From assembly GCF_018219815.1 (NCBI RefSeq), contig NZ_JADMKU010000011.1, positions 1 through 64,000 of the forward strand: a stretch of 64,000 bases of DNA, given 5' to 3'. Positions 35,196 to 44,281 of the stretch are shown one piece after another. Both the position numbers and the translations under genes were made by a program. The notes below the pieces were generated by a model, which did no database searches, was not told the origin of the DNA, and was given only the letters and a program-made list of their open reading frames with translations. The stretch's first letter is position 1, and the number at the start of each line of letters is the position of its first letter. This DNA comes from Thalassovita aquimarina (GTDB taxonomy: Bacteria; Pseudomonadota; Alphaproteobacteria; Rhodobacterales; Rhodobacteraceae).

Positions 35196-35707
35196 TCCCC
35201 CGGCCCGCCTTGGTTCTTGCTTGGACGGCCCTGCTTGCGGGGCCGTCTTTTGCTCAGGGCGGATCGCTCTTCGACGAACGGGAACGTGCTGCTCTGGGGC
35301 ATGAACTGCGTGCGGCGCTGCTGGCCGATCCCGAACCGGTCTGGCAGGCCTTCAACCCGCCTGCCCCGTCACCCTACCAGGACGACATCGACCGCGATCT
35401 GGTGCAGCTCAGCGCCGCCGCCGGTGAATTGTTCGACCCCGCCGCCACGGAAATCGGATCGCCCGAAGCCGAGAAGGTGCTGGCGCTTTTCGTGCGGCCG
35501 AGTTGCGCGGGGTGCGAAAGGGCGCGCGCCGATCTCGCCGCGCTTGCAGAGCGGCTCGATTTGCGGGTGACGGTGTTCGATCTGGACCAGGATGCGGCAC
35601 TGGCAGAGCGGATCGGGGTCGACATGGCGCCGAGCTATGTCCTGCCCCGGATGATTGTCCGCGGTGACGTGCCCGCGGCGGTGATCGAGAAATACCTGAC
35701 GCGCTAG
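35192..35707 (+). CDS. Small secreted thioredoxin-like CxxC protein
   Basis: This 171-residue protein starts at a GTG whose bases overlap the preceding stop (GTGA), so it is translationally coupled to the DsbA-like gene. A signal peptide covers residues 1-22 (cleavage after FAQ). The last ~90 residues look like a thioredoxin fold with CAGC in VRPSCAGCERARADL and a cis-Pro candidate in MAPSYVLP. It is shorter than TlpA or DsbG. A redox partner for the neighbouring DsbA-like protein is likely but inferred from coupling alone. Confidence 0.8.
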   Translation: MIPRPALVLAWTALLAGPSFAQGGSLFDERERAALGHELRAALLADPEPVWQAFNPPAPSPYQDDIDRDLVQLSAAAGELFDPAATEIGSPEAEKVLALFVRPSCAGCERARADLAALAERLDLRVTVFDLDQDAALAERIGVDMAPSYVLPRMIVRGDVPAAVIEKYLTR

Positions 35708-35731
35708 GCGTATGACCGGGCCAAGACCGGC

Positions 35732-36859
35732 CTATTCCGCCGCGTCCGGCGTGGTTTCCGACTCGATCGCTTCGGCGCGCTTTTCGACCTCTTCGACGAT
35801 ATGATCGATCATCTGTTCGTTGGACATCTTGTGGCTGGCCTTGCCCGCCAAGTACACCATACCCGACCCGGCGCCGCCACCAGTGAAGCCGACATCGGTC
35901 ATCAAGGCCTCGCCCGGCCCGTTCACCACGCAGCCGATGATCGACAGGCTCATCGGCGTCTTGATATGCTCCAGCCGCTTTTCCAGCGCCTCGACCGTCT
36001 TGATCACATCGAAGCCCTGCCGGGCGCAGCTGGGGCAGGAAATGATGTTGACGCCGCGATGGCGCAGGCCCAGCGATTTCAGAATCTCGTAGCCGACCTT
36101 GACCTCTTCCACCGGGTCGGCCGACAGGCTGACCCGGATCGTGTCGCCGATCCCCATCCACAGCAGGTTGCCCAGCCCGATCGCCGATTTGATCGTGCCC
36201 GACATCAGCCCGCCGGCTTCGGTGATGCCCAGGTGGATCGGCGCGTCGGTCTGCTCGGCCAGCTGCTGATAGGCGGCGGCGGCCATGAATACGTCCGACG
36301 CCTTCACACTGATCTTGAATTCGTGGAAATCGTGATCCTGCAGGATCTTGATGTGATCCATGCCGCTTTCGACCATCGCGTCGGGACACGGTTCGCCGTA
36401 TTTTTCCAGCAGGTGCTTTTCCAGGCTGCCAGCGTTGACGCCAATGCGGATCGAACAGTTGTGATCGCGCGCCGCCTTGATCACTTCCTTCACGCGCTTC
36501 TCGTCACCGATATTGCCCGGATTGATCCGCAGGCAGGCTGCACCCGCCTCGGCGCTCTCGATCCCGCGCTTGTAGTGGAAATGGATGTCGGCGACGATCG
36601 GCACCGGGCTTTCGCGCACGATTTCCTTCAATGCCTTGGAACTGGCCTCATCCGGGACCGAAACCCGCACGATATCCGCCCCGGCCTCTGCCGCACGCTG
36701 CACCTGATCGATCGTGGCCTTCACGTCCGAGGTGATCGTGTTGGTCATGGTCTGCACCGAAATCGGCGCATCGCCCCCGACCGGCACGTTGCCGACATGG
36801 ATCTTGCGGCTTTCGCGGCGATAGATGTTGCGCCACGGGCGGACGTGGTTCAGCGACAT
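35732..36859 (-). CDS. ispG: 4-hydroxy-3-methylbut-2-enyl diphosphate synthase
   Basis: This 375-residue iron-sulphur enzyme of the MEP isoprenoid pathway is predicted to convert methylerythritol cyclodiphosphate to HMBPP. The [4Fe-4S] cysteines are in CPSCARQG (near 271-274) and [12 protein letters not shown] (near 307). The TIM-barrel half has VSVPD and RINPGNIG. A RodZ-like gene precedes it by 71 bp on the same strand, as in many proteobacteria where rodZ and ispG are neighbours. Confidence 0.97.
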   Translation of the reverse strand: MSLNHVRPWRNIYRRESRKIHVGNVPVGGDAPISVQTMTNTITSDVKATIDQVQRAAEAGADIVRVSVPDEASSKALKEIVRESPVPIVADIHFHYKRGIESAEAGAACLRINPGNIGDEKRVKEVIKAARDHNCSIRIGVNAGSLEKHLLEKYGEPCPDAMVESGMDHIKILQDHDFHEFKISVKASDVFMAAAAYQQLAEQTDAPIHLGITEAGGLMSGTIKSAIGLGNLLWMGIGDTIRVSLSADPVEEVKVGYEILKSLGLRHRGVNIISCPSCARQGFDVIKTVEALEKRLEHIKTPMSLSIIGCVVNGPGEALMTDVGFTGGGAGSGMVYLAGKASHKMSNEQMIDHIVEEVEKRAEAIESETTPDAAE

Positions 36860-36930
36860 GGTAGGAAACCTCTGCTATTGCAGCTTGGACATAGGCCATC
36901 GCCGCGCCCGCTTCAACGGGTTGAACCGTC

Positions 36931-38148
36931 TCAATCGAGGTTATGGCAGACCGGTTCGGGCGCGCCGCCGCGCAGATCGGCGACGATATTGGCCAGTTCG
37001 CCGTCGGCTTCCAGATCGGCCACCTGATAGGTCGCGGCCAGATGATCGACCGACAAGGTCAGGTTCGAGGTGACAGACCCGCGCTCGCCCGCCGGGCCCA
37101 GCGTCTTGCCGTCGACGGCGAAATAGATCGCGCCGCTGTCGCCCACGCGGATCGTGTGCGGCTGTTCCGTCTGCGCCACGGAATAGGTTTCGCAGGGTTC
37201 CATGATCCCTTCGAACACCGCGGTGCCGTCGGCGGCGCGGACCCGCACCCAGGACGGCCGTGCTGCGACGATGGTGATACCTTCGCCAAGCGTTTCGACA
37301 ACCTGCGGCAGCACCTGTTCCGGCTCTGGTCCGGCGATAGGTTCGGGATCGGCGAACACGGCGGCGAACCGATCCGGCATCGCCGGCACGAAACTGCCCA
37401 CGGTGGAGGGATCAAGGGTGGAAATCGGCGCGTCGCGCGCCACCAGCACCGGAACGTCCAGCGCCTGCGGCCGGTACAAGCGATCCAAGGCTTCCTGCGG
37501 CGGGGTGAAGGTGCCGCTTTGCGCGGTCGCCGGCCCTGTCCCGGTCGTCGACAGCGGGTCCAGATCGGCCAGCACGTCGGGCGTGTTTTCCACCGGGGCG
37601 AACTGCACCCGCTGAATTTCGTTCAGCACCGTCCAGCCGCCGAAACCGATGCCGCCGATCAGCGCCATCAGCACCAGCGCCGATCCGATCGCTCCGGGTT
37701 CGACGGACGCGAAGAAACCTTCCTTTTCCGGCGCGAAGGGGGTGGTCGGCGCGTTGAAGGGATCGCGACCGTTCATCGTGGCCAGCGGCACCTCTTTCGC
37801 CTTCTTCTGGCCCGATGCGCTGGCGGACATGCCATGGGCGGTGGTGAAGCCGCTTTCCTCGCAGAAGCGGCTGAACGCCTCTTCCGGGTCCATGCCGAGA
37901 TAGCGGGCATAAGAACGGACATACCCGGCGATGAAGCCGGGCGTGTCGAAGACCGAAGGGTCCGCATTTTCGATGGCAGCGATGTAGGCGGCCTTGATGC
38001 GCAATTCGCGCTGCACATCGAGCAGGGATTTGCCCATCGTGGCCCGTTCGCCACGCATGACATCGCCCAGACGCATTTCGAAATCGTCAAACCCCTTGGG
38101 CCCGACATTCACCTCGCCTGACACCTGCGGTGCTTTTCGCCTGATCAT
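36931..38148 (-). CDS. RodZ-like helix-turn-helix membrane protein
   Basis: This 405-residue protein has an N-terminal HTH_25 domain (about 20-90; LGDVMRGERATMGKSLLDVQ, YIAAIENADPSVFDTPGFI). One membrane helix lies around 155-175, followed by a Pro-rich periplasmic linker and a C-terminal DUF4115-type domain (about 280-380; PSWVRVRAADGTAVFEG). RodZ binds MreB and helps rod elongation. The start at 38148 begins the domain naturally. It sits upstream of ispG. Confidence 0.88.
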   Translation of the reverse strand: MIRRKAPQVSGEVNVGPKGFDDFEMRLGDVMRGERATMGKSLLDVQRELRIKAAYIAAIENADPSVFDTPGFIAGYVRSYARYLGMDPEEAFSRFCEESGFTTAHGMSASASGQKKAKEVPLATMNGRDPFNAPTTPFAPEKEGFFASVEPGAIGSALVLMALIGGIGFGGWTVLNEIQRVQFAPVENTPDVLADLDPLSTTGTGPATAQSGTFTPPQEALDRLYRPQALDVPVLVARDAPISTLDPSTVGSFVPAMPDRFAAVFADPEPIAGPEPEQVLPQVVETLGEGITIVAARPSWVRVRAADGTAVFEGIMEPCETYSVAQTEQPHTIRVGDSGAIYFAVDGKTLGPAGERGSVTSNLTLSVDHLAATYQVADLEADGELANIVADLRGGAPEPVCHNLD

Positions 38149-38256
38149 CCCCACTGCCCTACTTGCTGATTCGTATACCGAACCACACGATCCGAACACG
38201 ATCTTTTGTTTCGTTCAGCGTAGCATATGGCAAGGATTTTTAAACCAGATGTAGAC

Positions 38257-39480
38257 TTAGGCGCTCATTTCGGCACGATTCAGCGCACATTGCGACCAAA
38301 GTTCGTCCATGGCCCGTACCAAAGTATCCATTTCGTCGGGTCCGTGAACCGGAGACGGCGTGAAGCGCAAACGTTCGGTGCCGCGCGGAACGGTTGGGAA
38401 ATTGATCGGCTGAACGTAGATGCCGAACTGTTCCAGCAGCATGTCGGAAAGCTGCTTGGTATGCACCGGATCGCCGACGATGACCGGCACGATGTGCGAA
38501 CCGTGATCGATGATCGGCAGCCCCAGCCCCTTCAGGCGGGTTTTAAGGATCTTGGCCTGGGTCTGGTGCTGATCGCGCCGTTCCTGATCCTTCTTCAGAT
38601 GCGCGACCGAGGCTGCGGCGCCCGCCGCCACCGCCGGCGGCAGCGAGGTGGTGAAGATGAAGCCCGGCGCATAGGAGCGCACCGCGTCGCACATCTTGGC
38701 CGAAGCGGCGATGTAGCCACCCATCACGCCAAAGGCCTTGGCCAGGGTGCCGTTGATGATGTCGAGGCGATGGGCCAGCCGGTCGCGTTCGGTGACACCG
38801 CCGCCACGCGGGCCGTACATGCCCACGGCATGCACTTCGTCGATATAGGTCAGCGCGTTGAATTCGTCCGCCAGGTCGCAGATCGCCTCGATCGGGCCGA
38901 AATCGCCATCCATCGAATAGACCGATTCGAAGGCGATCAGCTTCGGCGCCTCGGGATCGTCGGCGGCCAGCAGTTCGCGCAGGTGTTCTACATCGTTGTG
39001 ACGGAACACGCGCTTGGCGCCTCCATTGCGGCGCACGCCCTCGATCATCGAGGCGTGGTTCAGTTCGTCCGAATAGATGATCAGCCCGGGGAACAGTTTG
39101 GGAAGGGTCGAAAGCGTCGCGTCATTGGCGATATAGGCAGAGGTGAACAGCAGCGCCGCTTCCTTGCCGTGCAGGTCGGCCAGTTCGGCCTCCAGCCGCT
39201 TGTGATAAACGGTGGTGCCGGAAATGTTGCGGGTGCCGCCCGATCCCGCGCCGGTGGCGTCGATCGCTTCGTGCATCGCGGCCAACACGACCGGGTGCTG
39301 CCCCATGCCCAGGTAATCGTTGCCGCACCAGACGGTGATCGGCCGCTTGGAGCCGTCGGGACGGGTCCAGGTGGCGTGCGGGAAATTGCCGTTTTCCCGT
39401 TCGATATCGATGAAGGTCCGATAGCGCCCCTCTTCGTGCAGCTTGTTCAGGGCTTGATCCAGCTTGGCCGTGTAATCCAC
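38257..39480 (-). CDS. hemA: 5-aminolevulinate synthase
   Basis: This 407-residue PLP enzyme is predicted to condense glycine with succinyl-CoA, the first step of haem and tetrapyrrole synthesis in alphaproteobacteria. The PLP lysine is in [18 protein letters not shown] near residue 248. [19 protein letters not shown] and [10 protein letters not shown] are family motifs. The length equals that of Rhodobacter HemA. The start is GTG at 39480 with AGGAAGGAAGGA upstream; an ATG 40 codons earlier adds a non-conserved tail and was rejected. An Fnr box lies 150 bp upstream. Confidence 0.96.
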   Translation of the reverse strand: MDYTAKLDQALNKLHEEGRYRTFIDIERENGNFPHATWTRPDGSKRPITVWCGNDYLGMGQHPVVLAAMHEAIDATGAGSGGTRNISGTTVYHKRLEAELADLHGKEAALLFTSAYIANDATLSTLPKLFPGLIIYSDELNHASMIEGVRRNGGAKRVFRHNDVEHLRELLAADDPEAPKLIAFESVYSMDGDFGPIEAICDLADEFNALTYIDEVHAVGMYGPRGGGVTERDRLAHRLDIINGTLAKAFGVMGGYIAASAKMCDAVRSYAPGFIFTTSLPPAVAAGAAASVAHLKKDQERRDQHQTQAKILKTRLKGLGLPIIDHGSHIVPVIVGDPVHTKQLSDMLLEQFGIYVQPINFPTVPRGTERLRFTPSPVHGPDEMDTLVRAMDELWSQCALNRAEMSA

Positions 39481-39629
39481 GATATTGGTCCTTCCTTCCT
39501 GGCTCGGCGTCGCGCGCTGATCCTGTCGCGCGATTATACCGGGCTTGTCCTGTTCGAACATATGCAAGAAATCGTTATAGTCCGAGCGCGTTCCCGACAA
39601 CAGGTAACAAATTGACGCTTGTGATTTCC

Positions 39630-39643
39630 TTGACTTGCATCAA
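39630..39643. promoter_or_regulatory. Fnr/FnrL-type box between hemA and the M20 gene
   Basis: TTGAC-TTGC-ATCAA fits TTGAY-N4-RTCAA fully. It is 150 bp before the hemA GTG and about 70 bp before the M20 gene's ATG. FnrL control of hemA is known in Rhodobacter, so hemA is the more likely target. Confidence 0.68.
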
Positions 39644-39711
39644 CCATGCCGCTGGAAAAAACCGGGCTGCGCGCGCCCGACGCGTGAAAATTATACCTTA
39701 CAGGAGACCCC

Positions 39712-41091
39712 ATGTCGCTAGAAACCGTTCTGTCCCGCATCGATCAGGATTTGCCCGCCGCAATCGAACGGTTGCTGGAACTGCTTCGAATCCCTTCCAT
39801 TTCCACCGATCCGGCCTACAGGAATGATTGCCAAACCGCCGCCGACTGGCTGGTCAGCGATCTGCAAAGCATTGGAATCGAATCAGAAAAACGTCAGACG
39901 CCGGGCCATCCGATGGTGGTGGGCCACATCGACGGCCCGGGACCGCATATCCTGTTCTACGGCCATTACGACGTGCAGCCCGTGGATCCGCTTGACCTGT
40001 GGGACCGCGACCCGTTCGACCCGGCGCTGGAAGACGTGGACGGCCACAAGGTGATCCGCGGCCGCGGATCCTCGGACGACAAGGGCCAGCTGATGACCTT
40101 CGTGGAGGCCTGCCGTGCGTGGAAATCGGTGCACGGATCGTTGCCCTGCAAGATCACCTTCTTCTTCGAGGGCGAGGAAGAATCAGGATCGCCGTCGCTG
40201 ATCCCGTTCATGAAGGAAAACGCCGAGGAGCTGAAGTCAGATGTCGCGCTGATCTGCGACACGGGGCTGTTCGGCGACAGCACGCCGACCATCGTGACCA
40301 TGCTGCGTGGCCTGCTGGGCGAGGACTTCACCATCACCGGGCCCGACCGCGACCTGCATTCGGGCATGTATGGCGGCATCGCGATGAACCCGATCCGGGT
40401 GCTGACCCGGATCCTGGCCGACCTGCATGACGACACCGGACGGGTAACGCTGCCCGGATTCTACGACGGGGTCGAGGAACTGCCCGAGGACGTGCTGGCG
40501 CAGTGGCAGGGGCTGAATTTCGATCACGCGGCCTTCCTCGGCGAGGTCGGGCTGAAGGAGCCGGCGGGCGAACAAGACCGGATGCCGATCGAAATGATCT
40601 GGTCGCGCCCGACCTGCGACGTGAACGGTATTTGGGGCGGCTATACCGGCGCCGGGTTCAAGACCGTGCTGCCGAGCCAGGCCAGCGCCAAGGTCAGTTT
40701 CCGGCTGGTCGGCAAGCAGGACCCCGACGCGATCCGCAAGTCGTTCCGCGATTATGTCGAAAGCCGGTTGCCGGAAGAGTTCAGCATCGAGTACCGCACC
40801 GAAAAGGGATCGCCCGCTTCGCAGATGTCGATCGACAACCCGGCGTTCGAAAAGGCCCGCCGTGCGCTGAGCGACGAATGGCCCCACCCGGCGGCTTACG
40901 TGGGCTGCGGCGGCTCGATCCCGATCGCGGGGTATTTCAAGGACATCCTGGGCACCGACGCGATGCTGATCGGGTTCGGCAAGGACGACGACCAGATCCA
41001 TTCGCCGAACGAGAAATACGACCTGTCGAGCTTCCACCACGGCGTGCGCAGTTGGGCGCGGATCCTGGACGCTCTGGCGAAGCAAGGCTGA
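39712..41091 (+). CDS. M20-family dipeptidase
   Basis: This 459-residue metal-dependent peptidase has the paired-zinc motifs of clan MH. They are the GHYDVQPVDPLDLW segment (near 84-97), RGSSDDKGQL near 118 with the bridging Asp, EGEEESGSP near 150 with catalytic and metal Glu, and the C-terminal DDDQIHSPNEKY with the last His. A lid domain with TGPDRDLHSGMYGG lies in the middle. It resembles M20A cytosolic dipeptidases that cleave short peptides. The start at 39712 follows ACAGGAGACC. It is divergent from hemA. Confidence 0.94.
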   Translation: MSLETVLSRIDQDLPAAIERLLELLRIPSISTDPAYRNDCQTAADWLVSDLQSIGIESEKRQTPGHPMVVGHIDGPGPHILFYGHYDVQPVDPLDLWDRDPFDPALEDVDGHKVIRGRGSSDDKGQLMTFVEACRAWKSVHGSLPCKITFFFEGEEESGSPSLIPFMKENAEELKSDVALICDTGLFGDSTPTIVTMLRGLLGEDFTITGPDRDLHSGMYGGIAMNPIRVLTRILADLHDDTGRVTLPGFYDGVEELPEDVLAQWQGLNFDHAAFLGEVGLKEPAGEQDRMPIEMIWSRPTCDVNGIWGGYTGAGFKTVLPSQASAKVSFRLVGKQDPDAIRKSFRDYVESRLPEEFSIEYRTEKGSPASQMSIDNPAFEKARRALSDEWPHPAAYVGCGGSIPIAGYFKDILGTDAMLIGFGKDDDQIHSPNEKYDLSSFHHGVRSWARILDALAKQG

Positions 41092-41105
41092 TCCTGGCGG
41101 GGGTG

Positions 41106-41192
41106 GCGTCGCCTGAACGGCGACGCGGATGGGGGCGCCGCCCCCGTCGCGCATTGCGCGACTCCCCCGGGATATTTGGGAAAAGGAGAAGG
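41106..41192 (+). repeat. Intergenic hairpin cluster plus SD-bearing repeat (copy B)
   Basis: Three hairpins follow each other: GCGTCGCC-TGAAC-GGCGACGC, GGGGGC-GCC-GCCCCC and GTCGCGC-ATT-GCGCGAC. Then comes CCCCCGGGATATTTGGGAAA with AGGAGAAGG, which supplies the ribosome site of the downstream hydrolase. The last part resembles 22356-22384; 13361-13376 (CGCCGGGGTATTTGGC) is a weaker third copy. Confidence 0.6.
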
Positions 41193-41201
41193 GGATTGGC
41201 G

Positions 41202-42062
41202 ATGCAAGGGTTCGAGGCTGGGTGCTTGCGGGTCGGCGAGGTCGAGATCGCTTACGAGATCGGCGGATCGGGGCCGCCGGTGCTGTTGCTGCACGGGTTT
41301 CCGCAGACGCGGGCGATGTGGACGACGATCGCGCCGCGCCTGACGCAGCGCTTCACCGTGGTCTGCGCCGATCTGCGCGGCTATGGCGGATCCTGGAAGC
41401 CCGAAGTGGTTGCCGATTATTCCTTCCGCGAGATGGGGCGGGACCAAGCCGGGTTGATGCGCGAACTGGGCTTCGAGAAGTTCCACCTTGTCGGCCATGA
41501 CCGTGGCGCGCGCACGGCGCACCGGATGGCCTTGGATTTTCCGCAGCGGGTGACGTCGCTCACGCTGATGGATATCGTGCCGACCCACCTGCTGCTGGAC
41601 GAGCTGACGCAGGACGTCGCCAAGGCTTATTATCACTGGTTCTTCCTGGCCCAGCCGGCGCCGTTTCCCGAGCGGCTGATCGGGGCCGATCCGGATTATT
41701 ATTTCGAAAGCTGCCTGCTGGGATGGGGCGCATCGAAAATCGGGGATTTCGACCCCGGGCAACTGGCCGCCTATCGCGCGGCCTGGCGCGATGCGGACAC
41801 GATCCGCGGCATGTGCAACGATTACCGCGCCGCGATCGAGGTGGATTTCGCGCTGGACGCGGCCGACCTGGACCGGCGCGTCACCTGCCCCACGATGGTG
41901 CTCTATGGCGCCGACGGGGCGATGGCGCGAGCCTATGACGTGCCGGGAACCTGGGCGGATCGCTGCAGCGATCTGCGGGCGCAGGGCATTCCCGGCGGGC
42001 ATTTCTTTCCCGACACCGCGCCGGAAGAAACCACCGCCGCACTGCTGGATTTCCTTGGCTAG
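41202..42062 (+). CDS. Alpha/beta hydrolase, haloacetate dehalogenase-like
   Basis: This 286-residue alpha/beta hydrolase has the oxyanion loop LLHGFPQTR near residue 33. Its nucleophile is Asp rather than Ser in VGHDRGARTAHRMALDFP near 103. This Asp with the two following Arg, and the His-Trp pair in YYHWFFLAQ near 150, are as in fluoroacetate dehalogenases, where HW binds halide. The late His is in GIPGGHFFPD near 267. A Tyr in CNDYRAAIE may complete the halide site. The TAG stop is shared (CTAG) with the convergent glycosyltransferase gene. Confidence 0.82.
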   Translation: MQGFEAGCLRVGEVEIAYEIGGSGPPVLLLHGFPQTRAMWTTIAPRLTQRFTVVCADLRGYGGSWKPEVVADYSFREMGRDQAGLMRELGFEKFHLVGHDRGARTAHRMALDFPQRVTSLTLMDIVPTHLLLDELTQDVAKAYYHWFFLAQPAPFPERLIGADPDYYFESCLLGWGASKIGDFDPGQLAAYRAAWRDADTIRGMCNDYRAAIEVDFALDAADLDRRVTCPTMVLYGADGAMARAYDVPGTWADRCSDLRAQGIPGGHFFPDTAPEETTAALLDFLG

Positions 42063-42934
42063 AAGATTCCGTTGAACCTGTCGGGCAGCAGGTACTGGGT
42101 GTCGTAGTCGGGCCGGTCAAATTCGTAGAATCCGGTATCGCCACGCAGCTTGAACGTGTCGTGCATGTGCTGCCGATAGGGCTGCATGTCGAAGCCCTCG
42201 ACCATTTCCAGCCTCGCGAATCCGTCGAACAGCGCCCGGTCCTCGCCGCGCTCGGATGCGAACCAGTGCCGTCCGACCGCGGTGTCGTCGATACCGGTGC
42301 CGATTTCGGCGGTGACCGCGTTGCGCCGGTTCATCGCCGATGCGTATTCGCCGAAATCGCAGAATTTCAGGTGGAAGAGATACAGGCTTTCCGGCGTGAT
42401 CAGCTGCCCGAACTGGGTGAAATGGCCACCGCGGGCGATCTTGGTGCCGGTCGAGATCACGCAAGGTTTCGAATAATGCGGCGCCACGCGGACATGGCGA
42501 CGCGGCCCCAGCACGCGATCGGTGATCGGATCGGTTTCCACATCGATCCGGTGCAGCACCTCCAGCCCCAGCGGCGTCAGCACCCGGCCGGCGCGGCGGA
42601 CTTCGAGGAACTGCAGCAGCGTGCGGCCCTTTTCCGGGTCCATCACCAGGATTTCGTCGACGTCGCCGACGACCACGTGCTTGTAGTAGCTTTTCAGCCC
42701 ACCGACGATATTGTTCAAAAGCCGCCAGCGCTTCATGTCGAAATTGCGGTGCGGATCGCCCGGCAGGCCGATGACGTTGCAGCCCCGCGCCAGTTCCGCC
42801 ACCGCTTCGCCGCGACCATGGTTGATCACATAGAGGTTTTCGCGGCCGAATTCCGCCCCGTAATGGCGCAGCCAGGTATCGAGGAAAAACAGGTCGTCAC
42901 GCACCATGGTGACGGCGGCCGCTGTCGATTGCAT
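42059..42934 (-). CDS. Glycosyltransferase family 2-like protein (Glyco_tranf_2_4)
   Basis: This 291-residue enzyme opens with VTMVRDDLFFLDTWLRHYGA (residues 8-27), typical of the Glyco_tranf_2_4 group. It has a DxD-like VVVGDVDEILVMDP near 93. The enzyme is predicted to be cytosolic or membrane-associated and to transfer a sugar from a nucleotide donor, but its acceptor is unknown. The start at 42934 was chosen over far upstream in-frame codons that would overlap the divergent gene. It is divergent from a sulfotransferase-like gene, and its stop overlaps the hydrolase stop at 42059-42062. Confidence 0.8.
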   Translation of the reverse strand: MQSTAAAVTMVRDDLFFLDTWLRHYGAEFGRENLYVINHGRGEAVAELARGCNVIGLPGDPHRNFDMKRWRLLNNIVGGLKSYYKHVVVGDVDEILVMDPEKGRTLLQFLEVRRAGRVLTPLGLEVLHRIDVETDPITDRVLGPRRHVRVAPHYSKPCVISTGTKIARGGHFTQFGQLITPESLYLFHLKFCDFGEYASAMNRRNAVTAEIGTGIDDTAVGRHWFASERGEDRALFDGFARLEMVEGFDMQPYRQHMHDTFKLRGDTGFYEFDRPDYDTQYLLPDRFNGIF

Positions 42935-43052
42935 TGCCTCGCTCGCTCCGATCCGGTCCCGGTTTGCCCGGGATTGTCCCCTGCCCCGTCCTAACCGGTT
43001 TGAAGGGGTATGAGAATTAAAATATGGTAAAGCCCGACAGAGGATAACTGCA

Positions 43053-43841
43053 GTGACACAGGCAAGCCGCCCCAAGTTATTGGATGAATTCCGCGACACC
43101 GGGCTGTTGTTGCGGCGGGTGAACGACGTGCCGCTGACCCAGTTCCAGGTGCTGGGCGAGCGCGCTTCGGCCACCAACCTGGTGCGCAAGCTGTTCGAGA
43201 AGAATATCGAGATCATGCGCACCGAGGCCTTGGGCTGGAAACACGCGGCACCACGGATGCCGGCGATCCCGCGCGATTTCCTTGCCGTGGTGGTGGTGCG
43301 CAATGCCGAAAGCTGGGCGCTGTCGATGCACAAGCGGCCTTGGCATCTGGACCCGCGGCTGCAAACGCTGGATTTTTCCCGCTTCATCCGCAGCCCCTGG
43401 CGCAGCATCGTCGACCGGCCCACCGATTTCGAGGAACTGCACCCCGAACTGGCCGACAAGGTGCTAGGCGAGGAACTGCAATACGACCGCCACCCGATCA
43501 CCGGACGGCAGTACGACAACCTGTTCGAGATGCGCAGCGTCAAGCTGGCGGCGCATCTGGGCATGCTGAACCGGCACTGCAACCTGATGCTGGTGCGGGC
43601 CGAAACCGTGCAGGCCGATCCCGAAGGGTTCGCGAAATGGGCGCTGGACAGCCTTGGCCTGCCGCTCAGGGGGGAACGGATCAAGGGCGTGTCACGCCGG
43701 CTGGGCAATCGGTTCAAGCTGTCGGTGGACGCCGAAACCCGTGGCGAGACGCCAAAGGAAATGAGCGCGGAAGACCGCGGCTTCATGCGCCAGGAACTTG
43801 ACCTTAGGCTGGAGGAAATCGTCGGCTACGATTATTCCTGA
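43053..43841 (+). CDS. Sulfotransferase-like protein
   Basis: This 262-residue protein begins at GTG with GAGGA nine bases upstream. QVLGERASATNLVRKLF (about residues 29-45) resembles the 5'-phosphosulfate-binding loop of sulfotransferases. VVVVRNAESWALSMHKRPW (about 90-108) resembles the 3'-phosphate loop with its Arg and Ser. No signal peptide is seen. If functional it would transfer sulfate from PAPS to a sugar or lipid; the divergent glycosyltransferase suggests a surface-polysaccharide setting. Assignment rests on two loops only. Confidence 0.6.
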   Translation: MTQASRPKLLDEFRDTGLLLRRVNDVPLTQFQVLGERASATNLVRKLFEKNIEIMRTEALGWKHAAPRMPAIPRDFLAVVVVRNAESWALSMHKRPWHLDPRLQTLDFSRFIRSPWRSIVDRPTDFEELHPELADKVLGEELQYDRHPITGRQYDNLFEMRSVKLAAHLGMLNRHCNLMLVRAETVQADPEGFAKWALDSLGLPLRGERIKGVSRRLGNRFKLSVDAETRGETPKEMSAEDRGFMRQELDLRLEEIVGYDYS

Positions 43842-44059
43842 CCGCGCGCGAACAGGACGCGGACCGCCTTGGCAAAAAGCAACAGCAAGGGCGCGCCGTG
43901 CAGGCACAGATCGAAGATGTCGATCGGGCGGACAAGAGTGCCCGCCACCAGCATTTTCAGCTTTTCCCACAGGTGCGGTTCGGGGGCGAACGGCGCCAGT
44001 CCCAAAGCCAGTGCGGCGATGATCAGAATCGGCCATGAAAGCGAATCGAGAAAGCGCAT
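43832..44059 (-). CDS. Small conserved membrane protein
   Basis: This 75-residue protein has two hydrophobic segments (about residues 8-25 and 52-66) separated by a conserved-looking PEPHLWEKLKMLVAGTL loop. It has GAGG 8 nt before the ATG. The stop end overlaps the convergent sulfotransferase-like gene by ten bases. The function is unknown. Confidence 0.7.
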   Translation of the reverse strand: MRFLDSLSWPILIIAALALGLAPFAPEPHLWEKLKMLVAGTLVRPIDIFDLCLHGAPLLLLFAKAVRVLFARGQE

Positions 44060-44094
44060 CTGACAGGCCTCAAGATGTTAAATGAGGAGGAAAA

Positions 44095-44171
44095 TGGCGC
44101 GGTTGACGGGGCTCGAACCCGCGACCCCCGGCGTGACAGGCCGGTACTCTAACCAACTGAGCTACAACCGC
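44095..44171 (-). tRNA. tRNA-Asp(GUC), copy 1
   Basis: The gene is 77 nt including an encoded CCA. The acceptor stem is GCGGTTG / CAACCGC with a G discriminator, the anticodon loop is CTGTCAC (anticodon GUC), and the T-loop is GGTTCGAGCCCC. It is identical to the copy at 44205-44281. Confidence 0.97.
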
Positions 44172-44204
44172 GCATTTCCTCGGGTCTATCTGATCGGGCA
44201 GCGG

Positions 44205-44281
44205 TGGCGCGGTTGACGGGGCTCGAACCCGCGACCCCCGGCGTGACAGGCCGGTACTCTAACCAACTGAGCTACAACCGC
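44205..44281 (-). tRNA. tRNA-Asp(GUC), copy 2
   Basis: It is identical in all 77 positions to copy 1, 33 bp away on the same strand. It has the same GUC anticodon and encoded CCA. A tandem duplication is the simplest explanation. Confidence 0.97.

Noticed and set aside
44095-44281. Tandem identical tRNA-Asp genes as a possible integration duplicate
   Set aside because: Both copies are full length with encoded CCA, no integrase lies nearby, and tRNA tandem copies are common.
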